A stretch of 64,000 bases of DNA, taken from positions 148,720-212,719 of the forward strand of contig CAADXH010000018.1 in assembly GCA_900752975.1 (NCBI GenBank), given 5' to 3'. Source of the stretch: Bacilli bacterium. GTDB lineage: Bacteria > Bacillota_I > Bacilli_A > ML615J-28 > CAG-313. Position numbers and translations under genes: made by a program. The notes under the pieces were generated by a model, which was not told where the DNA came from, did not search any database, and saw nothing but the letters and a program-made list of their open reading frames with translations. Below are positions 15,499 to 24,626 of this stretch, in pieces; the first letter of the stretch is position 1, and the number at the start of each line of letters is the position of its first letter.

Positions 15499-16803
15499 AT
15501 GGCTTATAGAGAAATTAAGATTCAAGATGTTACTGTAGATACGCAATTGAATCGAAATATCACAGTAGCACCATTACATCAAAGCTATGCATTGTGTGTA
15601 GAATATATGAAGCATTGGTTTCTTAAAAAGTTTGAAAAAGATTTCTTTTCTTGGATTCATATTGACGGTAGCCATGTCTTTGGTGAGATTATGAAATATG
15701 ATAAGAAGGCAATCATGTCTCATCTTAGTGACGATAAAGCTGCTCTAACAATTATACCAACGATTGACGATGATTATAATAGAGACCGACTTGACCAAAA
15801 TCTATTCGGACTTGACCAATTTATTAACACAACAAAGATTGATAAAGCTTTCTTTCAAGATCCAGTTAATAAAAAATATATTATGATGCAAATGGATATG
15901 ATGTTATTAAATTTCACTTACAGAGTAAAAGTTCCATCCAGAGCAATGCAACTAGATTTACAGAAATACATGAAGTTAGCATTTCGAACAAATCTATCTG
16001 AATCACAAGATGTTGATTTGGACTATGTAATGCCATATCCAATGATGCTATTTATGGCAAGAGATTTAGGATTTAAAATTAAAGATGATAGAATCTGTGA
16101 GCCAATAAAATTTCTAACTTATTTGAATAGTCGGTCTTATATTCCAATTACTTATAAGCGTTCGAATGTCAATGCTCGAGAAGAATACTTTGTTAGAGTA
16201 GACCATTTACCAGTACGTTTATTAATTAAAGACGTTACAAAAGATGATGGAAATAAATACGGTCATATTGCTGATGACTTCAATATTGAAATGCAAGTAG
16301 AGGTTCGATTCCCATCTATGCAATTATACGTATACTTTACAAAAGAAGAATTTACAAGTATTTCTGTTGGTAAAGAAGCTTATAATATCGATAATACATT
16401 AATGATGTCATTGCATTATTATGATGACCCACCTGCTGTAAATGATCGTGGTTGGAAGTTAACAATTAATGCCCAATGGGAAGAAGATAAACCTGGAGAA
16501 ATCAATATTGATTTGAATGAATTATTTGATGGGGAGTTATCTCAGATTGCGAATTATCTTACATCTAAATTTATTTCTCCTAGTACCTTTATAGATGTAC
16601 AGATATACAGTAATGGAATAAAACTAAAAGATGTTAATATTGATTGGGGAAGTATGAAACTCTCTGCATTTAATCCTACTGAAAAACTTGTATCAACCTT
16701 AGCAATTTATATTGACCTTGAATATCTAAATAGTGTAAGAGTAGAAAGTTACGGTAATAAGTCTAGTAAAGTTATGCCCAGCGACCCTAATAGGTCTTAC
16801 TAA
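15499..16803 (+). CDS. Unknown protein, probable virion component
   Basis: A 434-residue soluble protein with AAAAGGAGG before ATG 15499. The N-terminal quarter is helical with an aromatic patch (His-Trp-Phe-Leu-Lys-Lys-Phe-Glu-Lys-Asp-Phe-Phe-Ser-Trp). The rest is beta-rich, with repeated strand-like Phe/Tyr/Val segments (Met-Gln-Val-Glu-Val-Arg-Phe-Pro, Gln-Leu-Tyr-Val-Tyr-Phe) and several Met-Met pairs. Length and composition suit a baseplate, neck or capsid-associated protein. It lies upstream of the 16841 gene with only 37 bases between. No catalytic motif is visible and I do not recognise the family. Confidence 0.5.
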   Translation: MAYREIKIQDVTVDTQLNRNITVAPLHQSYALCVEYMKHWFLKKFEKDFFSWIHIDGSHVFGEIMKYDKKAIMSHLSDDKAALTIIPTIDDDYNRDRLDQNLFGLDQFINTTKIDKAFFQDPVNKKYIMMQMDMMLLNFTYRVKVPSRAMQLDLQKYMKLAFRTNLSESQDVDLDYVMPYPMMLFMARDLGFKIKDDRICEPIKFLTYLNSRSYIPITYKRSNVNAREEYFVRVDHLPVRLLIKDVTKDDGNKYGHIADDFNIEMQVEVRFPSMQLYVYFTKEEFTSISVGKEAYNIDNTLMMSLHYYDDPPAVNDRGWKLTINAQWEEDKPGEINIDLNELFDGELSQIANYLTSKFISPSTFIDVQIYSNGIKLKDVNIDWGSMKLSAFNPTEKLVSTLAIYIDLEYLNSVRVESYGNKSSKVMPSDPNRSY

Positions 16804-16840
16804 GAACTTTATTATAAATTACTAAAAGGAGGTCGGTATA

Positions 16841-19432
16841 ATGCTTACATATGGTGATATAATTACACGTCAAAGAAATCTTCTATCCGGAGAACCAAAA
16901 TGTAATATCAATGTTAATCAAGTATATGAATCATTAAAAGAAAACTATTCATACCAAAAAGCTAAACTTGTATTAGAAAATTGGACTGGATTTAAGAATG
17001 AAGATATTGCTATTGACAAAGTATTAGAAGTATTCACAATCATTGCAGATAATGACAATGATTCAAACATCAGAAATGCTTCTAATATTATTGAAGGTAA
17101 AATTATCCCAAAATTACGTAATGCTAAGCAGACAAACAAACTGAATCATTATAAACGTGGTTGGATTAAACATAGACATACAGCTATGCTTAATGATACA
17201 AAAGATAATGAAAATGCAGTTTCAAAAGCGAAAGCAAATGGTGGATATCTTGGAAATTCTCTACACCCAAATAGAAAATATAAACGGGATATTTATGGTC
17301 GTAAGATGGGAGAAGTCAAAAAATCAAATGGAGATGAGAATAAGCAGTCTGAATCAGATACTGAGAAAAAAGATGTTGCTACCGAGTGTTTCGATAGATT
17401 CATTCATATTGCATTTGTAAATGAACAATGTGACAGAGTTTTAACTAACCATTCTAAACTCACAAAACGATTTAACCTTGATAATATGGTTAGAAAATGC
17501 CCATTAACAGAAGCAGCATTAAAGGATTGCGTGTATAATATCTGTGATTTAATCAATACATATGAATCTGCTTTTGGTGTAAGATATGATATTGCATTAG
17601 AAAATATCATGTATTTAATGTCAAAAAACTGTGTTCCTGTGGACAACAAATTTATTCTTGAAACGGTTACAGATTATTTTTTAATGACTGAGCTTAATGA
17701 AGAAACTGCAGATGCAAAACTTCATGATATGATTTATATTATAGAAAATTCTAAATTCTTTAGTCCAGAAGAATTAAGTATTGTATCTTATCTTTATGAA
17801 GATGAACAAGCCATTATCGAAGCAGTAGAGAATGAAGAAGATATTGAACAGATTCCTTTGGAAGAAAACAAAGTTCATGATATGTTCATGAAATATAAGA
17901 AAAAGAAAATAGTTACAATCAAGAAAAAGAACAAGTTAGAATCATTAAAAATCAAAAAGATTATTCATGACTTTAAGAAAGAACACAATAAATCGATTGA
18001 AAAGTTTAAGATTGCAATTTCTAGAATCTTTGTAAATAGTCCAGAAGGAATTATCAATGAACTTCCTGATATCTTTGAATTTGTAAGACTTGGTATTGTT
18101 CTAGGTGGATTTGCTATTAATCCTATTCTAGGTATTATTACATTAATTACTGGATTCTTTTTAAGAATGAAAGTAGCAAGAGAAAGAATGGAAAAAGTAT
18201 GTGAACAATACGAAAAAGAACGTGATCGTTATAAGAAGAAAATGAATGAAACTGATGATGAAAAGAAGAAAGAAAAATACAAGGCTCTATATAATCAATA
18301 TAAGAATGATTTATATAAATTAGAAAGTTATAGAGATGATCTATATACAGAGGCAGAAAATGATAAACGTATGGAAGAGAAATATGCAAAAGAAGCTGAA
18401 GCAAGTAGTGATGATTTCAACTTTGATATAGATTTTAATTTCGATGAACAAGCTGCTATTAATTATACCGAATTACTCTCCACTTTATATGAACAATTGT
18501 CTTATACAAGAGGAGATTTAATGGTAGCGATTTCTAATAATATCAAGGATATGGATAGTGATGATATCTATAATATAACTGAAGCTATAAAAGTTTGTAA
18601 TGATATAGTAGATTGTCCAAGATATATCACAATTCTTGAAAATGAATTAGAACGAGTAAGAAATAATAAACAATCCTCTTTCATAGCATCTCTCCAAAAA
18701 ATTGATACAATCAAAACTTGTATCTCTGATATCAATAGTGTAAAGTACAATAGCCTATTAGAAACAGCATATATATCTAATGATACTGACTTACCGGATA
18801 TAGAAACTGTATATGAAACAATGAAATATAAATATGATATTATTGATGATATAATTGATTATATAGCAGAATCAAAAGACGAAAAATCTGGGATGTCATT
18901 CTTAAGTAAAGTAAAAATTGCAGGGGAAAACTTAAGACGTTCTATGCTAAAAGCAAAGGATAAAGATAAGCAACTTAGTATGAAGTTAGATAGTGAATTG
19001 AATCGAACAATGAAATCTGCTAAGAAAGCAATGATTAGTGATAGTAGAGAAAGCATTATTCGAGGTTCTTTTTTACCTTCTGCTTCTAAATGTATCCACC
19101 TTGCACTTGCAAGTGGAGTAGTTGCATTGTTTAGTCCTGTTGCAGCTGTAGTTGCATTGATTGGCTTTATTGGTTCATCTAAAGTATTAACTGAAAAAGA
19201 ACGTAATCTTATACTAGATGATATTGATATAGAAATCAAAATGTGTGATAAATATCTTAAAGCTGCCGAAGATAAAGATGACTTAGTTGCAGTAAGAGAA
19301 ATTATGAAAACAAAACGTGACTTAGAAAGACAACGTGCTAGAATTCTTTATAACAAGAATTATATCTTTAAAGGAAAGAAGCAGTATGATATGCCAGATA
19401 AGTCTAGAAAAAAGAACAATGATGATGATTGA
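16841..19432 (+). CDS. Large helical protein with two hydrophobic segments, probable internal virion protein
   Basis: An 863-residue protein; AAAAGGAGG precedes ATG 16841 and TGA ends it. Most of it is charged and helical, with coiled-coil runs around residues 445-515 (Arg-Met-Glu-Lys-Val-Cys-Glu-Gln-Tyr) and 800-845. Two hydrophobic stretches stand out: about 415-440 (Ile-Val-Leu-Gly-Gly-Phe-Ala-Ile-Asn-Pro-Ile-Leu) and about 750-780 (Leu-Ala-Ser-Gly-Val-Val-Ala-Leu-Phe-Ser-Pro). Each is followed by a basic helical stretch. The 61024-62757 protein has the same kind of layout (charged helices, one hydrophobic hairpin). Such proteins could be ejected with DNA and enter the host membrane, or be capsid-internal; no homologue is recognised by eye. 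Confidence 0.5.
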   Translation: MLTYGDIITRQRNLLSGEPKCNINVNQVYESLKENYSYQKAKLVLENWTGFKNEDIAIDKVLEVFTIIADNDNDSNIRNASNIIEGKIIPKLRNAKQTNKLNHYKRGWIKHRHTAMLNDTKDNENAVSKAKANGGYLGNSLHPNRKYKRDIYGRKMGEVKKSNGDENKQSESDTEKKDVATECFDRFIHIAFVNEQCDRVLTNHSKLTKRFNLDNMVRKCPLTEAALKDCVYNICDLINTYESAFGVRYDIALENIMYLMSKNCVPVDNKFILETVTDYFLMTELNEETADAKLHDMIYIIENSKFFSPEELSIVSYLYEDEQAIIEAVENEEDIEQIPLEENKVHDMFMKYKKKKIVTIKKKNKLESLKIKKIIHDFKKEHNKSIEKFKIAISRIFVNSPEGIINELPDIFEFVRLGIVLGGFAINPILGIITLITGFFLRMKVARERMEKVCEQYEKERDRYKKKMNETDDEKKKEKYKALYNQYKNDLYKLESYRDDLYTEAENDKRMEEKYAKEAEASSDDFNFDIDFNFDEQAAINYTELLSTLYEQLSYTRGDLMVAISNNIKDMDSDDIYNITEAIKVCNDIVDCPRYITILENELERVRNNKQSSFIASLQKIDTIKTCISDINSVKYNSLLETAYISNDTDLPDIETVYETMKYKYDIIDDIIDYIAESKDEKSGMSFLSKVKIAGENLRRSMLKAKDKDKQLSMKLDSELNRTMKSAKKAMISDSRESIIRGSFLPSASKCIHLALASGVVALFSPVAAVVALIGFIGSSKVLTEKERNLILDDIDIEIKMCDKYLKAAEDKDDLVAVREIMKTKRDLERQRARILYNKNYIFKGKKQYDMPDKSRKKNNDDD

Positions 19433-19446
19433 TGGAGGTGATAAGA

Positions 19447-20466
19447 ATGGATTATCTAGAAGGATTGAGAAGTATCTTAAACGAAATTAATGTCGGTTCT
19501 GATCAACCATCTGCTGATAATACAACCGACGATTCCGAAGATGATGGAGATCAGAATTTCATGGACGATGGTGGTGGGGACGATACTACTACAGATGCTC
19601 CAGAAGAAACCACAGATGATTCCGAAGATGATGGTGACCAAAACTTCATGGACGACGGTGGTGGAGAAGATACTGGAGAAGATACAACACCTCCAGCTGA
19701 CAACACTGCAGATGAAGATGATGGAGATCAGAATTTTATGGATGACGGTGGTGGAGACGATACTACTACAAATGATACAGCAGATGCTTCCGAAGAAACC
19801 ACAGATGATTCCGGAGATGATGATGCTGGCCAAAACTTCATGGACGACGGTAGTGGAGGAGACACTGGAGAAGGTGGAGGAGACGATGCTTCAGGTGGTG
19901 ATGGAGGAGAAGAAACCACTGATGATTCTGAAGGAGAAAATAGTGAAGAATCCGAAGAAGGCTCTGATGAAAATGGATATGATATTAATAAAATTGAAGA
20001 GGAACTTTTCTCTAGTCTAACCCCTGAGCAAATTGCAATCAAGAATCATGAATTAAAGAATCAATTTATCGAATTATATTCTATTATTGGAAGTACATTG
20101 GTCCGAATCAATGACATTTCTAAAACAAATGAAAATATCAATGTACTAAAATTTATTACAGAAAAATTATTGGAATTAAGAGAAATGATTGACTTTAATA
20201 TTACAACAGCATATCAAACTAGAACGTACATTGAGAATAACATCATCTATCAACAGTGTATTGCTACGTTAAATGCAATTGCAGAAATCATCGATAATAT
20301 TCCAAAATTAGATGGAAGAGACGATTCAGAAGAAGAATCTGAAGAAGATAAGAATGGTATCCCAGTAGATAATGAAGATGAGGAAGAAACTCATACCTTA
20401 AATATATCTGACACAACATCTGGTAGTACTTATCAGGAAGAATCTGCGTTCAATTCCTTATTTTAA
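19447..20466 (+). CDS. Highly acidic repeat protein upstream of capsid gene (scaffold candidate)
   Basis: A 339-residue protein. The ATG at 19447 is chosen because TGGAGGTGAT lies just upstream; the frame extends to 19429 without such a site. Residues about 20-180 are extremely acidic and low-complexity, holding four copies of a Gln-Asn-Phe-Met-Asp-Asp-Gly motif set in runs of Asp, Glu, Thr and Gly. The C-terminal 150 residues are helical (Glu-Glu-Leu-Phe-Ser-Ser-Leu-Thr-Pro-Glu-Gln-Ile-Ala-Ile-Lys-Asn-His-Glu-Leu) with another acidic tail. It lies directly before the capsid gene, where many phages encode the scaffold or a decoration protein. An acidic, partly disordered protein with a C-terminal helical domain fits scaffolding, but this is inference. 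Confidence 0.6.
   Translation: MDYLEGLRSILNEINVGSDQPSADNTTDDSEDDGDQNFMDDGGGDDTTTDAPEETTDDSEDDGDQNFMDDGGGEDTGEDTTPPADNTADEDDGDQNFMDDGGGDDTTTNDTADASEETTDDSGDDDAGQNFMDDGSGGDTGEGGGDDASGGDGGEETTDDSEGENSEESEEGSDENGYDINKIEEELFSSLTPEQIAIKNHELKNQFIELYSIIGSTLVRINDISKTNENINVLKFITEKLLELREMIDFNITTAYQTRTYIENNIIYQQCIATLNAIAEIIDNIPKLDGRDDSEEESEEDKNGIPVDNEDEEETHTLNISDTTSGSTYQEESAFNSLF
19544..19860 (+). repeat. Four-copy imperfect repeat encoding Asp-Gly/Gln-Asn-Phe-Met-Asp-Asp motif
   Basis: Copies begin near 19544, 19630, 19718 and 19824, spaced 84-106 bases. Each encodes Gln-Asn-Phe-Met-Asp-Asp-Gly followed by Gly/Ser-Gly and an acidic spacer often ending Glu-Thr-Thr-Asp-Asp-Ser. The DNA copies differ at many third positions, so the protein motif rather than the DNA appears to be maintained. 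Confidence 0.85.
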
Positions 20467-20499
20467 ATTTATTAATGGAATATCATAACAATATAATAA

Positions 20500-20538
20500 A
20501 ATAGTGAAGAAAATATGTTGCTTACACTATTATTTTTT
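20500..20538 (+). terminator. Terminator between acidic protein gene and capsid gene
   Basis: AATAGTG (20500-20506) pairs with CACTATT (20525-20531), extended by AAG and CTT with a bulge, and is followed by six T (20533-20538). It would let the capsid gene be expressed from its own promoter. Confidence 0.65.
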
Positions 20539-20602
20539 AATAACAGCAATTATCATCTCTAAACATTTATAAAATTAATATTCCAAAAGGAGGATACTAA
20601 AT

Positions 20603-22633
20603 ATGCCAGTAATCGGTAATACAACAAGCCGTAAACCTGGTTCGTCCGGTTATTCGCACGACCCAATGGCGGCTTATGCTAAAGAATTTTTGAATCTTAC
20701 CCAATCTTTCCTTGAAGAAGCAAGATTGGATTTATATCAAGAACCTTTTAAGGTTTTTAGAACTCCGTTGACAGATGAAACTGTAAAGAATTTCTTTATG
20801 GAAAATTCTGCTGACCCTCGTGGCATGACAACTGAAGAATATGAAGACCACATGCTTATGATGGAACAGATGTATGAAAATGATAAGATAGCTGTTCTTG
20901 AACACTGTGGTATGGGTCAGTATAACCCAGTTATCGGTATGACTTTCCCAATTCATAAGAACATTATGCTTAATAATATCTTTGATAAGGGTGCTATTCC
21001 GAAGTTTGTTGCTGAAGCACCAAGATTCACCGTTTCTATGGAAACAAGATGGATGATTGATCCTGAAACTGGTGAAAAGATCGATATGTGGAGAGAACAA
21101 TACAAGATGACCGATGCTATTGATAAAGCAGCACCGTTGAAGTCTATGTATTTGCCACTTCCTGAAGCAGAAAACACTAATATTCTGGAAACTATGTTCG
21201 GCGTACCGGAAGATCAGAATAACAATCTTTCTATCGAATCTCATGTTTCTGGTCTAGTTGGTGCAAGAGTTGTATATCCAGGTCAGACCGTTCAAATCGT
21301 TGTTAAGAATTCTGATGCTGCTACTGCTCCTGCAACTGTTACTTACACAATCCAGAATTACACAAACACTACAGCACAAGCATATGTAATTCCTACTGAT
21401 TCTCCAACTGATTTAAAGGCTCAGCTTCCTAAGGTAGAAGCTACAGTAACACAGACTGTAACTGGTGCTATCTTTAATTGGAGAGGTCCGTTCGCTCCAG
21501 CTTACGGTGGTTATGACCGTCAGATTTGTGAACAGTATGCTCTTCCGATTGTAAAGACTGTAGCTGCTGGTACTCTTCCAGGTACTTGGAAGTTGACTGT
21601 AGAATTGGCAGATGGTACTACTCAAGAAATTGATAATACCACTGATGAAAATGCAATTCCAGGTCAGTACAGAACTGTAGGTTTCGTTTCTGGTTTTGCT
21701 AAGGATAATAGATTTGGTATGACATCTTCTAATGCTAAGGTTGCAGGTGTTATCCTAACTTCTAGAATTGATACTTCTTCTGCAATGCTGAAAACTGCAT
21801 CTGCTACTTGGAGTGTTCGTACTGATATCATCGAAATTCCGAATGCAGTTCCAATGAATGTAACTATCAGCCCTGAAGAAGTTAAGGATATTGCAGCTCT
21901 GTATCAGATTAACCAGTTGACTAAGGTTATGTCTTTGATGAAGATTTCTTTGGCTAACTATAAAGATGATAAGATTAGAAGATATCTGGATAAGAGCTTC
22001 TTGGAAATGCCAGATGATTCTAAGATTGCACGTCAGTTTGACTTTGCTCCGTCTAACAACTATGCTTTGGATCCGATTGAATGGCGTCATAAGACCTTTA
22101 TGGATAGTCTTGATACTCATGCTACTCAGTTGCTCCATGTATTGAATGACCCGAACGTTACATTCAATATCATTGGTCGTGATGACTTGATTAGAAAGAT
22201 TACTCCTACTGATTATACATATCAGTCTCCGTCTTCTATTGGTCCAGTTCAGCTTGACTTTGTTAAGACAATCGTTACATCTGATAAGAGAACTTACCAG
22301 TTCATTAGTTCTGATAAGCTCCGTGATTGTAACAACCTGATGATTATTGTTTGCCCGAGAAACTCTGAAAGATTCATTTATCGTATTTATGATTATCAGA
22401 TGTATTTGAGCAATGAAATCAGAAATATTTCTAACCCAGCACTGCCAGCTGTACATGCATTTGAACGTTGGGTTGTTAAGGAATATCAGCCGGTTCAGGG
22501 ACGTATCCGCATCTTGAACCCGACTGGCCTGCGTAACTATGGTACAGATTATGCATTTAACAATGACCCGACTGGTCGTGGTGATGGTGTAAGAAGCATT
22601 GGTAAGAACGATTTCAATATCGATGCTATCTAA
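20603..22633 (+). CDS. Major capsid protein (HK97-fold candidate)
   Basis: A 676-residue protein with AAAGGAGG before ATG 20603. It forms the icosahedral shell. Evidence: the C-terminal third is typical of the capsid P-domain and A-domain of large myoviruses, with Ile-Ile-Gly-Arg-Asp-Asp-Leu, then Tyr-Gln-Phe-Ile-Ser-Ser-Asp-Lys-Leu-Arg, Ile-Val-Cys-Pro-Arg and a Pro-Ala-Val-His-Ala-Phe-Glu-Arg-Trp segment near the end. The N-terminal 60 residues are helical, as in a scaffold-like delta domain that may be cleaved. A Thr/Val-rich insertion (about 220-330) looks like an added beta domain. Codon choice is clearly shifted to CGT, AAC, CTG, CCG and GGT relative to neighbours, as expected for the most abundant protein. 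A metalloprotease gene follows. Confidence 0.85.
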   Translation: MPVIGNTTSRKPGSSGYSHDPMAAYAKEFLNLTQSFLEEARLDLYQEPFKVFRTPLTDETVKNFFMENSADPRGMTTEEYEDHMLMMEQMYENDKIAVLEHCGMGQYNPVIGMTFPIHKNIMLNNIFDKGAIPKFVAEAPRFTVSMETRWMIDPETGEKIDMWREQYKMTDAIDKAAPLKSMYLPLPEAENTNILETMFGVPEDQNNNLSIESHVSGLVGARVVYPGQTVQIVVKNSDAATAPATVTYTIQNYTNTTAQAYVIPTDSPTDLKAQLPKVEATVTQTVTGAIFNWRGPFAPAYGGYDRQICEQYALPIVKTVAAGTLPGTWKLTVELADGTTQEIDNTTDENAIPGQYRTVGFVSGFAKDNRFGMTSSNAKVAGVILTSRIDTSSAMLKTASATWSVRTDIIEIPNAVPMNVTISPEEVKDIAALYQINQLTKVMSLMKISLANYKDDKIRRYLDKSFLEMPDDSKIARQFDFAPSNNYALDPIEWRHKTFMDSLDTHATQLLHVLNDPNVTFNIIGRDDLIRKITPTDYTYQSPSSIGPVQLDFVKTIVTSDKRTYQFISSDKLRDCNNLMIIVCPRNSERFIYRIYDYQMYLSNEIRNISNPALPAVHAFERWVVKEYQPVQGRIRILNPTGLRNYGTDYAFNNDPTGRGDGVRSIGKNDFNIDAI

Positions 22634-22669
22634 GTGATTTTTAATTCATATTAATTCAGTCTTTATATT

Positions 22670-22703
22670 CGCCTAGTGTCTTGATTAGGCACTAGGCGTT
22701 TTT
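22670..22703 (+). terminator. Strong terminator after capsid gene
   Basis: CGCCTAGTG (22670-22678) pairs with CACTAGGCG (22690-22698), followed by TTTTT, 36 bases after the capsid stop. Confidence 0.92.
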
Positions 22704-22725
22704 ATAAGTGAGAAAGGAGGATAAC

Positions 22726-23934
22726 ATGATTAGACAAATTTCTTATGACTTTAGTGACCTTGAACTAGCATGTGCCGAAATTATTGATACAGATGGTAAA
22801 AAGGGCTTAGATAAATTAAAGAAAGAACTTAATAAATTCTTTAAGGACAGTAGATGTCGAGAAGTATTGTTTACTCGTTCTGATAAAATGTTCTTTGGTA
22901 TGTGTGTATACCCTCATGTTACAAAAGAACTTGTTACAGAAATTCTACAAGATGATAAGCCTGTAAGATTCCATGAATTCAGTATTGAAATTGACTCTAA
23001 GATTCTTCATCCGGCATTACAGATTTCTCCTAGAGAAATGACAGCGATGGTATTACATGAAGTTGGTCATATTGTTAATGATACTACACCAGTTGATGAA
23101 GTAAGAAAAGTAATTGCTTTACAACTTACAAAAAATGGTGATTCTTTGAATATTCCAAAGACTGCACAGTATTATACAATTTTAAGCTATGGTATTAAAG
23201 ATACTGTAAGAAAATTAACTTCGATGTTATATGTATATAAAGATAGTGAAGTACTTGCTGATGAATTTGTTCATATGTGTGGATATGGAGAAGAACTTAA
23301 TTCTATTTTCAATAAGATTTGTAAATCTGGTATGAAAATTAATGATACTTCTGTAAATAAACTAACTTCTTTAGCATGGACATTATCTGTATACAGACAG
23401 ATTAAGATTAAGAGAATCCCAGCATTACGGTTACTAGATAAGATGTATAAGATTTCTGGTTCACAATTAGAAAAACGTGAAATGGAAATCATGACAAATG
23501 CAATCAATACAATTGATGACTCGAATATTGAAGAGAGTTGTGATTACACGAATCATGATAATTACTTTGTTTTCAATGAATCTAAGTCTGAAGTCAAACA
23601 AAGTAAGTATGCTCGATTGAGAAAGAATGCTGCTATAAAAAATATAAAAAAATTTGAACAAGACTTATATGAATATAAAATGCGTATTCGCCATGTATCA
23701 GACGAAGATGATGCTTATTATCTTATGAGAATGATTAATACTCGTATTTCTGTAATTGAAGATTTTCTAGATCATGAACGATTAACAGAAACAGAACATA
23801 AACGCTGGTGGGCATTACTAGAAAAGTATTATTCACTGCGTGATGAACTAGCAGATGTGACTACTTATCGTTACGATTATAGTAATAGTCTTATTGTTGT
23901 TAAGTATCCAGAGATTAAACCTGGACGTATGTAA
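22726..23934 (+). CDS. HEXXH zinc metalloprotease, candidate capsid maturation protease
   Basis: A 402-residue protein. ATG 22726 is chosen because AAAGGAGG lies just before it, although the frame is open to a GTG at 22708. Residues about 104-115 read Met-Thr-Ala-Met-Val-Leu-His-Glu-Val-Gly-His-Ile, the zinc-binding and catalytic HEXXH helix. About 70 residues later Ser-Glu-Val-Leu-Ala-Asp-Glu-Phe supplies a third-ligand Glu in a Glu-x-x-Ala-Asp-Glu pattern like that of M48/M56-type gluzincins. The C-terminal third is charged and helical. No transmembrane helix is present, unlike HtpX. It sits directly after the capsid gene where phages often carry the prohead protease, which is usually a serine protease. 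A role in capsid maturation is inferred; host-cell proteolysis is an alternative. Confidence 0.7.
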   Translation: MIRQISYDFSDLELACAEIIDTDGKKGLDKLKKELNKFFKDSRCREVLFTRSDKMFFGMCVYPHVTKELVTEILQDDKPVRFHEFSIEIDSKILHPALQISPREMTAMVLHEVGHIVNDTTPVDEVRKVIALQLTKNGDSLNIPKTAQYYTILSYGIKDTVRKLTSMLYVYKDSEVLADEFVHMCGYGEELNSIFNKICKSGMKINDTSVNKLTSLAWTLSVYRQIKIKRIPALRLLDKMYKISGSQLEKREMEIMTNAINTIDDSNIEESCDYTNHDNYFVFNESKSEVKQSKYARLRKNAAIKNIKKFEQDLYEYKMRIRHVSDEDDAYYLMRMINTRISVIEDFLDHERLTETEHKRWWALLEKYYSLRDELADVTTYRYDYSNSLIVVKYPEIKPGRM

Positions 23935-23943
23935 CAAAAAAAA

Positions 23944-23968
23944 CAACTACATTCTGAGAACATAGTTG
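23944..23968 (-). terminator. Terminator for minus-strand operon (after 24018 gene)
   Basis: CAACTA pairs with TAGTTG (23944-23968). Read leftward the hairpin is followed by eight T, placing it downstream of the convergent minus-strand gene at 24018. Confidence 0.75.
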
Positions 23969-23978
23969 CTTTTCGGTA

Positions 23979-24001
23979 AAGGATACTGGAATCCAGTATC
24001 C
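23979..24001. terminator. Second hairpin between convergent genes
   Basis: GGATACTGGA and TCCAGTATCC form a perfect 10-bp stem with a one-base centre, extended by flanking AA/TT. No T-run follows at once; with the neighbouring hairpin it separates the protease gene from the convergent minus operon. Confidence 0.55.
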
Positions 24002-24017
24002 TTATACCTTTACAATT

Positions 24018-24530
24018 TTAAACAATTGGTTTGATTCCAAGAGCTGAGATTTGTGCCCTTAAACTTTCAACTTGACTATTTAAAACTGTGTTCGCTGTAA
24101 TCAAATCATTCACATTAATGAATGCTTGATTTACATCTGGTTGACCACCGTTAGAAGAATTTCTAGTTAATTCTTTAACCTTCTCCAAGAGTTCCTCCGG
24201 ACTCTTTAAGCCATAGGCTTTCACCAATGCTTCCACTGCCAGATAAACTACTTGATCTGTTGGATCTTTGTCATTTTGCTGGGAATTAATTCCAGCAAAA
24301 TCAGCAATGATTTTCTTAAACTTAGAAATTCTATCTAGAAAAATGTCATAATTAACATATATTTTAGAATTATTATCTACATATGAATTGAGATAACATA
24401 TTCCATGTTCGTTTTTTATTTTCTCCAAATGTTTAAGAATATCGGGTAAGTTAATACCCTTATTATAGCAGATAAAAATACTGTCGATTGCACTAGCAGT
24501 GTAATAAAGTCCTTCTTTTTCAGTAAACAT
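24018..24530 (-). CDS. Unknown helical protein, last gene of the helicase operon
   Basis: A 170-residue protein. The start at 24530 has AGGAGG upstream on the minus strand; an in-frame ATG 27 bases further out overlaps that site. The N-terminal 85 residues are mixed alpha/beta with aromatic residues (Tyr-Tyr-Thr-Ala, Ile-Phe-Ile-Cys-Tyr-Asn). The middle is helical (Val-Tyr-Leu-Ala-Val-Glu-Ala-Leu-Val-Lys-Ala-Tyr) and the end (Asn-Ser-Gln-Val-Glu-Ser-Leu-Arg-Ala-Gln-Ile) is a short coiled coil. No recognised domain. It is separated from the next minus gene by a terminator-like hairpin and may be expressed by readthrough or from its own promoter. Function unknown. Confidence 0.5.
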   Translation of the reverse strand: MFTEKEGLYYTASAIDSIFICYNKGINLPDILKHLEKIKNEHGICYLNSYVDNNSKIYVNYDIFLDRISKFKKIIADFAGINSQQNDKDPTDQVVYLAVEALVKAYGLKSPEELLEKVKELTRNSSNGGQPDVNQAFINVNDLITANTVLNSQVESLRAQISALGIKPIV

Positions 24531-24563
24531 AATAAAACCCTCCTGTAGGTCAAACAAAAATTT

Positions 24564-24587
24564 AGAGGATAACTCACGTTATCCTCT
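24564..24587 (-). terminator. Terminator after 24627 gene
   Basis: AGAGGATAAC pairs perfectly with GTTATCCTCT around four bases; read leftward it is followed by AAATTTTTG. Confidence 0.8.
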
Positions 24588-24626
24588 TCGTACACATCAA
24601 TAATATACAATACAAATATTATTTGG

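Noticed and set aside
19477..20042. Alternative frames over the acidic repeat gene on both strands
   Set aside because: They are by-products of the repetitive Asp/Glu codons; none has a ribosome site, while the 19447 frame has a strong one.
22726..23934. HtpX-type membrane protease
   Set aside because: The HEXXH and Glu-Ala-Asp-Glu patterns are similar but no transmembrane helices are present.
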